From Hyalangium ruber (GTDB taxonomy: Bacteria > Myxococcota > Myxococcia > Myxococcales > Myxococcaceae), in the NCBI RefSeq assembly GCF_034259325.1, contig NZ_JAXIVS010000003.1, positions 434,001-498,000 on the forward strand: 64,000 bases of DNA, read 5' to 3'. Positions 18,915-28,131 of this stretch are shown here, one piece after another (the first letter of the stretch is position 1; each line of letters opens with the position of its first letter). The notes under the pieces were generated by a model that saw only the letters and a program-made list of their open reading frames with translations, was not told the DNA's origin and made no database searches. The position numbers were made by a program, and so were the translations under genes.

Positions 18915-19772
18915 TCAGATGACGGGAAGGTCTCCCGTGTCGTGTCCAAGCGGGAAGGCCGCGTCGATCCGGGCCAGCTCCTCCGCGGACAGCTCCAGCG
19001 TGGCGGCCGCTGCGTTGTCGCGCGCATGCGCCTCCTTGCTCGCCTTGGGGATGGCGAACAAAGAAGGCCGGCGAACGAGGAACCGCAGAGCCACCTGGAA
19101 CGGGCTGGCGCCATGCGCCTTGGCGATGGAGGCCAGCACCCGCCCCCTTGGGCTGTCGGCGCGGGGAAAGCGCCCATTGCCAAAGGGGCTGTAGCCCACG
19201 ACGGCGATATTGGCGCGCTCGCACCAGGGGAGCACGGTGTGCTCGATGGCGCGCTCCTCCAGGTGGTAGAGCACCTGATTGCAGGCCATGCGGCCCGGAC
19301 CGGCGATGCGGACGGTCTCCTCCAGCTCCTCGACGCCGAAGTTGCTCACGCCCCAGGAGCGCACCTTGCCGTCCTGAACCAGCTTCTCGAAGGCGCGGAC
19401 GGTGTCCTCCAGCGGGTGGGCCCCCGGCCAGTGCAGCAGGTAGCAGTCCAGTCGGTCGGTCTTCAGGCGTTGGAGGCTGCGCTCGCACGCCTTCAGGGTC
19501 CCCTCGTAGGTGGCGTGGGAGGGCATCACCTTGGAGACCAGGAACACGCTGTCTCGACGACCGGCGATGGCCTCGGAGACGATGGACTCCTCCACCCTGC
19601 CCCGGCCGTAGAGTTCCGCCGTGTCGATGTGCGTCATGCCCAGGTCCATGCCGACCTGGAGCGCCCGAACGGCGCTTGCTCGGTCATCGTTCTCCATCTG
19701 CCAGGTGCCCTGACCGAGGAACGGAACGGCTACACCCGTGACGCCAAAGACGCGCTTCTCCATGGGTCCCAC
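18915..19772 (-). CDS. Aldo/keto reductase
   Basis: 285 residues, NADPH-dependent (beta/alpha)8 oxidoreductase. The catalytic tetrad is visible: Asp and Tyr in HIDTAELYGRG, Lys in LVSKVMPS, His in YLLHWPGAHP. The cofactor end is FAIPKASKEAHARDN. WGVSNFGVEELEE is the conserved family block. Two starts are possible (19772, or the ATG three codons in, MEKRVFG). Substrate unknown. Divergent from the ABC exporter. Confidence 0.92.
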   Translation of the reverse strand: MGPMEKRVFGVTGVAVPFLGQGTWQMENDDRASAVRALQVGMDLGMTHIDTAELYGRGRVEESIVSEAIAGRRDSVFLVSKVMPSHATYEGTLKACERSLQRLKTDRLDCYLLHWPGAHPLEDTVRAFEKLVQDGKVRSWGVSNFGVEELEETVRIAGPGRMACNQVLYHLEERAIEHTVLPWCERANIAVVGYSPFGNGRFPRADSPRGRVLASIAKAHGASPFQVALRFLVRRPSLFAIPKASKEAHARDNAAAATLELSAEELARIDAAFPLGHDTGDLPVI

Positions 19773-19857
19773 CCTTTAGCACCTCGCCGCTCGCCGGGCA
19801 GCCGAGTCGCCGTCGGGTAACGCTGCGAGTCCAACATCCCCGCGTTAGTCTGGCGCC

Positions 19858-21618
19858 GTGGAAAAACCCTCCAAGCCCCGACCTCCCTCCAAAGCTACCC
19901 TGCGCCGTCTCCTGAGCCTGGCTCGGCCGGAAGTGCGCACGCTGATGCTCGGCACCGTCTTCCTCGCTCTGGGCAGCGGCATGGGGCTGCTGTACCCCCA
20001 GGCCATGCGCTTCATCATCGACGAGGCGCTGGGCGAGCGGAACCGAGACCTGATCGACCGGGCCGCGCTGGTGATGCTGGCCATCCTGGCTGTGCAGGCG
20101 ATCGCGGTGGCGCTGCGCTACTACCTGTTCACCACGGCGGGAGAGCGCGTGGTGACGCGGCTGCGACAGGACCTGTTCGCCAGCCTCATGTCCCAGGAGG
20201 TAGGCTTCTTCGATGAGCGCAAGACGGGCGAGCTCACGAACCGCCTGGCCTCGGACACCACGGTGCTGCAGAACACGGTGAGCGCCAACATCTCCATGGT
20301 GCTGCGCAACGGGGCGCAGGCGTTGGGCGGCATCGCGATGCTCTTCTACACGTCGCCGGTGCTGACGCTGGTGATGCTGGCGGTGGTGCCGCCGGTGGCG
20401 GTGGGTGCGGTGGCCTACGGGCGGCGGGTGCGCAAGCTCTCCAAGGAGGTGCAGGACGCACTGGCCGCCTCCAACGAGGTGGCGGAGGAGAGCCTGTCGG
20501 GCGTGCGCACCGTGCGCGCGTTCGCGGCGGAGAAGCAGGAGGTACAGCGCTACCGGGGGGCGGTAGGCAAGGCATTCGAGCTGGCGCGGGGACGCATCCG
20601 CCAGTCGGCCACCTTCATGGGCGTGGCCTCCTTCTCGGGCTTCACGGCGGCGGCGGCGGTGCTCTGGTACGGCGGGCGGCTGGTGGTGGATGGGGCGCTG
20701 ACGGTGGGCGGACTGACCTCCTTCCTCGTGTACTCGCTGTTCGTGGCCTTCGCGCTGGGAGCGTTGACGGAGCTGTGGGCGGACTTCATGCGCGCCTCGG
20801 GGGCTGCGGAGCGCGTGTTCGAGCTGATGGACCGCAAGCCTTCCATCCCCATCACCGGGGGAGAGCGCCCGGCGGCCATCCAGGGTCGGGTGGAGCTGCG
20901 AGACGTGCGTTTCTCGTATCCGGCGCGCTCGGACGTGCAGGTGCTGCAGGGCATCGATCTGACGATTCAGCCGGGCGAGGTGGTGGCCATCGTCGGTCCC
21001 TCGGGCGCGGGTAAGTCGACGATCGCGAGCATGCTGACGCGGCTCTACGATCCGCAGGGTGGCCAGGTGGTGCTGGACGGCAAGGACTTGAAGGCGCTGG
21101 ATCCGGAGTGGTTGCGCCAGCAGATCGGCATCGTGGCGCAGGAGCCGCTGCTGTTCTCCTCATCCATCGCGGACAACATCCGCTACGGGCGGGCGGGGGC
21201 GAGCGACGCGGAGGTGGAGGCGGCGGCGCGAGCAGCCAACGCGCACGACTTCGTCTCGCGGTTCCCAGAGGGCTACAAGACGCTGGTGGGCGAACGGGGC
21301 GTGCAACTGTCGGGTGGGCAGAAGCAGCGCGTGGCGATTGCCCGGGCGATGCTGAAGGACCCGCGCCTGCTCATCCTGGACGAGGCCACCAGCGCGCTGG
21401 ACGCGGAGAGCGAGCACCTGGTGCAGGAGGCGCTGGAGCGGCTGATGAAGGGCCGCACCACGCTGATCATCGCTCACCGGCTCTCCACGGTGATTGGAGC
21501 CGACCGGGTAATGGTGCTCGAGGGCGGCCGCGTGGTGCAGAGCGGCAGCCACTCCGCGCTCATGGGGCAGGAGGGCCTCTACCGCCGCTTGGTGGAGCGG
21601 CAGTTCGTGGCCGCCTGA
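19858..21618 (+). CDS. ABC exporter, fused permease-ATPase (MsbA/LmrA-like)
   Basis: 586 residues from a GTG start: one membrane domain (about 1-320, six helices) and one nucleotide-binding domain, so it works as a dimer in the inner membrane. Motifs: Walker A GPSGAGKST, Q-loop VAQEPLLFS, signature LSGGQKQRVAIARAML, Walker B LLILDEATSALD, switch His in IIAHRLST. The FDERKTGELTNRLASDT loop and the ERVVTRLRQDLFASLM coupling region are typical of lipid/multidrug exporters. MsbA-type lipid A flipping is possible given the KDO genes next door, but this is context only. Confidence 0.93.
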   Translation: MEKPSKPRPPSKATLRRLLSLARPEVRTLMLGTVFLALGSGMGLLYPQAMRFIIDEALGERNRDLIDRAALVMLAILAVQAIAVALRYYLFTTAGERVVTRLRQDLFASLMSQEVGFFDERKTGELTNRLASDTTVLQNTVSANISMVLRNGAQALGGIAMLFYTSPVLTLVMLAVVPPVAVGAVAYGRRVRKLSKEVQDALAASNEVAEESLSGVRTVRAFAAEKQEVQRYRGAVGKAFELARGRIRQSATFMGVASFSGFTAAAAVLWYGGRLVVDGALTVGGLTSFLVYSLFVAFALGALTELWADFMRASGAAERVFELMDRKPSIPITGGERPAAIQGRVELRDVRFSYPARSDVQVLQGIDLTIQPGEVVAIVGPSGAGKSTIASMLTRLYDPQGGQVVLDGKDLKALDPEWLRQQIGIVAQEPLLFSSSIADNIRYGRAGASDAEVEAAARAANAHDFVSRFPEGYKTLVGERGVQLSGGQKQRVAIARAMLKDPRLLILDEATSALDAESEHLVQEALERLMKGRTTLIIAHRLSTVIGADRVMVLEGGRVVQSGSHSALMGQEGLYRRLVERQFVAA

Positions 21619-21708
21619 AGACCGACCGAGCAGCCCACTACCCCACACTGCGCACATCGATCCCTAGCGCACGTACCCGGGGGCCGATTAATACTGGTGC
21701 CGCAGTCG

Positions 21709-21788
21709 AAAGGAGGTGATGCCTTGACCGACATCAGTCAGGCATCCACCTCCGCTGGCATGGCGGCCTAAGCACCCCACCCAGCGGA
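21709..21788 (+). promoter_or_regulatory. Structured leader: buried Shine-Dalgarno with two competing stems
   Basis: Starts with AAAGGAGGTGAT (21709-21720), the exact complement of the canonical 16S rRNA 3' tail. The stretch GGAGGT-GATGCC-t-TGAC (21712-21728) pairs with GTCA-GGCATC-c-ACCTCC (21737-21753): 16 bp with two single-base bulges and an 8-base loop, hiding both the Shine-Dalgarno and the TTG start at 21724. A second stem, TCCGCTGG (21751-21758) with CCAGCGGA (21781-21788), reuses bases 21751-21753, so the two stems compete. A strong terminator follows at 21807. This is the architecture of an attenuator or translationally controlled leader, or of a small RNA; which one is not shown. 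Confidence 0.6.
21724..21771 (+). CDS. Candidate 15-residue leader peptide
   Basis: TTG start, product MTDISQASTSAGMAA, TAA stop. Evidence for translation is only the exceptional Shine-Dalgarno six bases upstream (GGAGGT, within a 12-base match to the 16S tail). The codons carry no run of one amino acid that would suggest classical amino-acid attenuation; Ser and Ala are the most frequent. Ribosomes on it would open the stem that hides the start and allow the competing stem further on. Confidence 0.4.
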   Translation: MTDISQASTSAGMAA

Positions 21789-21806
21789 TGTGGAGCCAAG
21801 CAGTGA

Positions 21807-21870
21807 GGGCCCGTTCCTCCCGCGCGCGCTGTACCCGAAAGGGGCGCCCGGGGAGAACGGGCCTTTTATT
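21807..21870 (+). terminator. Strong rho-independent terminator, possible attenuator
   Basis: GGCCCGTTC (21808-21816) pairs with GAACGGGCC (21855-21863) as a perfect 9-bp outer stem. Inner pairings include CTCCC with GGGAG and CCC-gaaa-GGG. TTTTATT follows at 21864-21870. It ends either a short RNA from the leader at 21709 or transcripts from the ABC exporter, and lies 166 bases before the zinc-ribbon gene. The rest of 21619-22036 holds no other gene that I can support. Confidence 0.8.
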
Positions 21871-22036
21871 TGCCCCTCCTCCGCCCCATTTCTCCTCGGA
21901 CTCTTCGGGAATGACCTCCCCGGTGCCCTGTTAGCGGCCCCAAGGGGGGAGCCTTCCGTCGTCCTGGAGAATCCCTGTCGTGTCCATTACACCCTGTCCC
22001 ACACCCCTGCCTTCCGCTCTCCGTGAAGAGGAGGCG

Positions 22037-22213
22037 GTGGACTCCCAGCGCAACCTCTTCTGCCCTCACTACGACGGCTGCCTGCACCAGGCCGTCAAGC
22101 GCGCCTGGGACGGCTGGAGCTGCCGTCACTGTCCTCTGCGGAACTTCCGCGTCGGAATGCCGGAGGCAAGCGAGTACGCCCACTCCCGGCCCCGAGGCCC
22201 GGATGGCACCTGA
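22037..22213 (+). CDS. Small four-cysteine zinc-ribbon-like protein
   Basis: 58 residues from GTG at 22037, preferred because GAGGAGG lies four bases upstream; an in-frame GTG at 21980 would add 19 residues. The core is C9-x5-C15-x13-C29-x2-C32 (CPHYDGC and SCRHC), with the aromatic WDGWSC segment between. The spacing suits one zinc site. Similar short CxxYDxC...WxxWxCxxC proteins occur in delta-type bacteria, but I know of no function. It precedes pyrG by 79 bases on the same strand and may be the first gene of the pyrG operon. Confidence 0.65.
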   Translation: MDSQRNLFCPHYDGCLHQAVKRAWDGWSCRHCPLRNFRVGMPEASEYAHSRPRGPDGT

Positions 22214-22262
22214 GCCCACCACGCGCCCGAACGGACGACAGCCGACCCCAGAGAATCGTTGA

Positions 22263-24751
<2,489 letters not shown>

Positions 24752-24778
24752 GCACCTGGGAGGGGACACGCAGCGGCC

Positions 24779-25357
24779 ATGACGGAGACACTTCCCAAGC
24801 CGAGCAAGGAAGAGCTGGTGGCCCGCGCGGCACGCGTGCGCCTGCTCGTGTTCGACGTGGACGGAGTGCTCACCGACGGCGGCCTCTATTACGGCCCCAG
24901 CGGCGAGGCCATGAAGCGCTTCGATGTAAAGGACGGCCACGCCCTGGTGATGGCCCGCCTGGCGGGCTTGCCGGCCGCCGTGCTCACGGCGCGCAGCTCG
25001 TCCATCGTCGATGTCCGTGGGCGCGAGCTGGGACTGGCCGCTATCCTCCAGGGAAAGAAGGAAAAAGGGCCTGCCCTGGACGAACTGCTCACCCAGTTCT
25101 CCATACCCGCTGAGTCCTGTGCTTATATGGGGGACGACCTGAACGACCTGGGTCCTATGTCACGGGTAGGATTGTCCGCATGTCCCGCGGATGCTGTACC
25201 GGAGGTCCGGCACGAGGCCCATTTCGTGGCTCAGAGCCGGGGCGGCCAGGGAGCCGCCAGGGAATTGGTGGAGCTGTGCTTGAAGGCCAGTGGTCGTTGG
25301 GAAGACGTGGTAGGTTTGATGAGACGCTCTGACACTCAGAGCATTCTCAAGGGTTGA
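24779..25357 (+). CDS. kdsC: KDO-8-phosphate phosphatase (HAD superfamily)
   Basis: 192 residues, typical length for KdsC. Removes phosphate from KDO-8-phosphate. HAD motif I is VFDVDGVLTDG with the nucleophilic Asp and acid/base Asp; motif II is the Thr/Ser of VLTARSSS; motif III the Lys in GKKEKGPAL; motif IV MGDDLNDL. YYGPSGEAMKRFDVKDGHAL and CPADAVPEVRHEAHFVAQSRGGQGAARELVE are KdsC-specific and form the tetramer tail. It follows kdsA by 27 bases, completing pyrG-kdsA-kdsC. Confidence 0.95.
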   Translation: MTETLPKPSKEELVARAARVRLLVFDVDGVLTDGGLYYGPSGEAMKRFDVKDGHALVMARLAGLPAAVLTARSSSIVDVRGRELGLAAILQGKKEKGPALDELLTQFSIPAESCAYMGDDLNDLGPMSRVGLSACPADAVPEVRHEAHFVAQSRGGQGAARELVELCLKASGRWEDVVGLMRRSDTQSILKG

Positions 25358-25391
25358 AGTAACCTCGGTTTCAAGGTAGGTGTTGAATTCC

Positions 25392-26021
25392 ATGAGCACC
25401 GGATCTGGGCAGCCTAAGGAAGAGTTGTTGCCGTCGGGGTCGACGGACAACCTGTACACCACCCACGACATCAGCCGTCTGCTGCAGGTGGACCCGTCGA
25501 CCGTGAGCAAGTGGATCGACCGGGGCATCCTGATGGCCTTCCGCACTCCGGGCGGCCACCGGCGCGTGCGCTCGGCGGACCTGCGCTCCTTCCTCATCGC
25601 CCACCAGATGCCGGTGCCGGATGAGCTGGGCAGCGGCACGGTGAAGCTGCTGGTGGTGGACGACGAGCGCCCCGTGCTCGACGCCATCAAGCGCGCCTTC
25701 AAGCCCTACACGGCCCAGGTGGAGTTGCAGACCACCAGCAGCGGCGTGGAAGCGCTGCTGCTCGTGTCGGAGCAGAAGCCGCACGGCATGCTCATCGACT
25801 TGAACATGCCGGACATCGACGGTCTCGAGGTCTGCCGTCGCATCCGCGCGCGCAAGCAGATGGAGAGCGTTCGCCTCATCACCATGACCTCCAACCACTC
25901 GCCCGAGGTGGTGGAGCAGTCCAAGCAGGCCGGCGCCATCGCGTGCCTGGCCAAGCCCCTGGACGTGCAGCAGGTGCTGGAGCTGTTCCGCATCCCGCTG
26001 GCGCTCGGCACCAAGAAGTAG
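25392..26021 (+). CDS. HTH (excisionase/MerR-like) - receiver domain regulator
   Basis: 209 residues from ATG 25392 (GTG 25380 and TTG 25383 are also open; a GGTAGG sits around 25374). Residues 20-72 form a helix-turn-helix of the excisionase/MerR N-terminal type (LYTTHDISRLLQVDPSTVSKW, then GGHRRV). Residues 84-205 are a CheY-like receiver with LLVVDDE, phospho-acceptor Asp136 in IDLNMP, and Lys in CLAKPLD. The order DNA-binding domain first, receiver second, is the reverse of most response regulators and is found in myxobacteria. It follows kdsC by 34 bases on the same strand. No kinase is adjacent. Confidence 0.88.
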   Translation: MSTGSGQPKEELLPSGSTDNLYTTHDISRLLQVDPSTVSKWIDRGILMAFRTPGGHRRVRSADLRSFLIAHQMPVPDELGSGTVKLLVVDDERPVLDAIKRAFKPYTAQVELQTTSSGVEALLLVSEQKPHGMLIDLNMPDIDGLEVCRRIRARKQMESVRLITMTSNHSPEVVEQSKQAGAIACLAKPLDVQQVLELFRIPLALGTKK

Positions 26022-26055
26022 AAAAGGGGCCCCCGCCCTCGCGGCGGAAGCCCCT
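26022..26055 (-). terminator. Terminator of the Hsp20 gene
   Basis: On the minus strand: GGGGC, CCGCC, loop, GGCGG, GCCCC, then TTTT. It lies about 45 bases beyond the Hsp20 stop and directly after the stop of the converging HTH-receiver gene, so it may serve both. Confidence 0.65.
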
Positions 26056-26070
26056 CTTCCCAGCACCGTC

Positions 26071-26092
26071 CCCTCTCCCTCTCGGGAGAGGG
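26071..26092. repeat. CCCTCTCCC-GGGAGAGGG palindrome
   Basis: Perfect 9-bp inverted repeat CCCTCTCCC, loop tctc, GGGAGAGGG, in the convergent gap between the HTH-receiver gene and Hsp20. It shares its core with the palindrome at 9966-10001, also in a convergent gap. Palindromes of this core recur in intergenic DNA of several proteobacteria as REP-like elements. Confidence 0.6.
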
Positions 26093-26098
26093 TCTGGC

Positions 26099-26536
26099 CT
26101 AGCCCTGCACCTTCACCTCGATGACGCGGGGCTTGGACTCCTCCTTGCGCGGCATCGCCAGGGTCAGCACGCCGTTCTCGTAGCGCGCCTCCACCTTGGT
26201 GGCGTCCACGGTGTCCGGCAGCTTGAAGGAGCGGGTGTAGACGCCGAAGCCGCGCTCCAGCCTGCGCGCGTTCTCCTTGGCGCCCTGCTCCGCCTTGCGC
26301 TCGGAGCGGAGGGTCAGCACGCCCTTCTCCACCTTCACCTCGATGGCCTTCGCGTCATGGCCCGGCAGGTCCACCTGCAGGGTGACGCCGGTCTCGGTCT
26401 CGTAGATGTCGGTGGCGGGGGCGAACTCGCGGCCCTGGCGCGTGGCCTGGCCCGTCAGCTCCTGGAAGAGCTGGTCGAAATCCCGCATCACCACGGCACT
26501 GTTGCTCAGCTCGAACGGATTCCAACGCGTCTGCAT
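26099..26536 (-). CDS. Hsp20-family small heat shock protein
   Basis: 145 residues. ATP-independent holdase that oligomerises and binds unfolding proteins. A short N-terminal arm (MQTRWNPFELSNSAVVMRDF) is followed by the alpha-crystallin domain: PATDIYETETGVTLQVDLPG, the KVEKGVLTLRSERK block and the family GVYTRSFKLPDTVDATKVEA, then YENGVLTLAMPRKEE. The C-terminal IxV-type anchor is IEVKV. The start is supported by GGAGAGGAG upstream. A possible -35 TTGACA lies at 26674-26669 on the minus strand but I see no convincing -10. Confidence 0.95.
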   Translation of the reverse strand: MQTRWNPFELSNSAVVMRDFDQLFQELTGQATRQGREFAPATDIYETETGVTLQVDLPGHDAKAIEVKVEKGVLTLRSERKAEQGAKENARRLERGFGVYTRSFKLPDTVDATKVEARYENGVLTLAMPRKEESKPRVIEVKVQG

Positions 26537-26676
26537 GGTCTTCTCCTCTCCGTGCCGCGGCGCTCCGCGGACGGCACATGATCAGGGTGTGTTCGTTGTC
26601 TCGGTCGCCGCCCCGGCTCTCGGGGTTCAGCGCCTCGCAAGACTCAAGAGAACCATGCTTCGAACCATGTCAAGGC

Positions 26677-26706
26677 GAGGCCCCGGCGAGCCTCGCGCCG
26701 GGCCTC
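26677..26706. terminator. GC-rich hairpin after the CPXCG gene
   Basis: GAGGCCCCGGCG (26677-26688) pairs with CGCCGGGCCTC (26696-26706) with one bulge, overlapping the stop codon of the CPXCG gene. There is no U-tract. It may end the DUF309-CPXCG transcript before Hsp20. Confidence 0.45.
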
Positions 26707-26899
26707 AATCGTCATCCCGGCCCAGAGCGACGAAGACCTCCTCGCCCTCTCGCGAGACGGAGACCGTCCACGGTCGGCAGCACACCGGGCAGTCTTCCAC
26801 GTAGCGCTCCGAGGAGGGCCCCACGCCCTCCACCTGCACCTCCACCTCCTCACCGCAGTAGGGGCAGCTCAGGACGTGTTCATCCGCGAACGGCTGCAT
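26705..26899 (-). CDS. CPXCG-motif cysteine-rich small protein
   Basis: 64 residues. Two zinc-knuckle-type pairs, CPYCGEE (residues 12-15) and CPVC (37-40), with a CC at 40-41, in the arrangement of the CPXCG-motif cysteine-rich family: SCPYCGE, a variable VQVEGVGPSSERYVEDCPVCCRPWTVSV, and an acidic tail. Likely binds zinc. No function is known to me. It follows the DUF309 gene by 11 bases, so the two form an operon. Confidence 0.85.
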   Translation of the reverse strand: MQPFADEHVLSCPYCGEEVEVQVEGVGPSSERYVEDCPVCCRPWTVSVSREGEEVFVALGRDDD

Positions 26900-26910
26900 G
26901 CTTGCTCCTC

Positions 26911-27252
26911 CTACCCAGGGCTCCAGGCCACCACCAAGGGCGCGCGGGTGTCTCCCTCACGCCATTGGCGCACGTTGTGTACCAGCGCTCCCACGTCTAC
27001 TCCCTCATGGTAGGCAGGCAGGCGCTCCAGGCGCTCGAGCGCTCGGGTGAAGAGCGTGCGAGCACCCGCGTCCCGCCCGGCCTCGCGCTGAAGCCGGCCT
27101 GCGGCCACTTGAATCAGCCCCTGTAGCAGTTGCCGGCGCTCTCCGGACTCCTCGCGCCAGGCGTCCTCCCACACCTCGTGGGCCTCGTACCAATGGCCGG
27201 CGTTGAACCGGGCCATCCCCTCGGCCAGGCACTCGTGGAAGTGAGAATTCAT
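26911..27252 (-). CDS. DUF309 domain protein
   Basis: 113 residues starting at the ATG at 27252 (MNSHFHECLAEGMARFN); an upstream in-frame GTG would overlap the divergent gene at 27285. The hallmark FNAGHWYEAHEVWEDAWREE of DUF309 is present near residue 15, followed by RRQLLQGLIQVAAGRLQ and ALERLERLP. DUF309 folds as a helical bundle. Its role is not established. In an operon with CPXCG. Confidence 0.88.
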   Translation of the reverse strand: MNSHFHECLAEGMARFNAGHWYEAHEVWEDAWREESGERRQLLQGLIQVAAGRLQREAGRDAGARTLFTRALERLERLPAYHEGVDVGALVHNVRQWREGDTRAPLVVAWSPG

Positions 27253-27284
27253 CCTTCCGCCACTCCTGACGTTACACTGCGCCC

Positions 27285-28100
27285 ATGGCCGCACCACCGC
27301 GCAACCGTATTGGGGAACTCCTCGTCAAGGCCCGCGTCATCGACGAGCTGCAGCTTCGCAGCGCGCTCGCTCGCCATGACCAATGGGGAGGCCGGCTGTC
27401 CCGCGTCATCACCGACATGGGCATCGCCAGCGAGGAGACCGTCATCAACGCCATCGCCCAGGGCACGGGCGCGCAGCGCGTCCACCTGGGCAACATCACC
27501 CGCGACGCGGGCGCGCTGGCCAAGGTGGACGTGGTGCTGGCCGAGCAGAAGGGCGTCTTCCCGGTCGCCCTCAAGGACAACGGCAAGACGCTCGTGCTCG
27601 CCATGTCCGACCCCACGGACCTGAACACCGTGGACCAGGTGGTCGCCAAGAGCCGCGCACGCGTCGTCATCGTGGTGGCCGGCGACCGGGAAATAGAACA
27701 CGCCATCCTGCGCCACTACCGCGGCCAGGAGCCGGCCATGAGCTCGCGCTACACCGGCCAGCAGCGGCAGCAGGAGTCCTTCAACGAGGACGACGAGTTC
27801 AAGGTCGTCGACATGAGCGGCAACACGGTGGTCAAGCGCATCGCCGACGTCGCCCCGTCCATGGCCGCGCCCGCAGCCGCCGCGCCCGCCTCCTCGGGAG
27901 GCTCCGCCTCGGACCTGCTGGACGAGATCCTCTCCGGCGGCTCGGCGCCCGCGGGCCTCACCGCCGAGGAGATGCAGCGGCTCGAGACGGTGCGGATCAA
28001 TCAGGAGAAGAGCTCGAAGATCCTCCGAGCCCTGCTGGAGCTGCTGCTGGAGAAGGGCGAGCTCAACCAGAAGGAGCTGGCGGCCCGCATCCGCGCCTGA
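27285..28100 (+). CDS. MshEN (GspE N-terminal) domain protein
   Basis: 271 residues. The first about 145 residues form a MshEN/T2SSE N-terminal domain without any ATPase: RIGELLVKARVIDELQLRSAL, GGRLSRVITDMGIASEETVI, and VLAMSDPTDLNTVDQV. In MshE this fold binds c-di-GMP through two RLGxxL-type motifs; here RIGELL (8-13) and GRLSRVI approximate the pattern. A Ser/Ala-rich linker and a C-terminal helix (QEKSSKILRALLELLLEKGELNQKELAARI) follow. It could be a stand-alone second-messenger sensor or adaptor for type II/IV systems; this is inference. Divergent from the DUF309 gene. Confidence 0.82.
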   Translation: MAAPPRNRIGELLVKARVIDELQLRSALARHDQWGGRLSRVITDMGIASEETVINAIAQGTGAQRVHLGNITRDAGALAKVDVVLAEQKGVFPVALKDNGKTLVLAMSDPTDLNTVDQVVAKSRARVVIVVAGDREIEHAILRHYRGQEPAMSSRYTGQQRQQESFNEDDEFKVVDMSGNTVVKRIADVAPSMAAPAAAAPASSGGSASDLLDEILSGGSAPAGLTAEEMQRLETVRINQEKSSKILRALLELLLEKGELNQKELAARIRA

Positions 28101-28131
28101 GACGCGGGGCCGCCGTTTCACCCTCGGGGCC

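Noticed and set aside
21709-21720. Fragment of an rRNA gene on the opposite strand
   Set aside because: The 12-base complement of the 16S end stops there; flanking bases do not continue as 16S, so it is better read as a Shine-Dalgarno.
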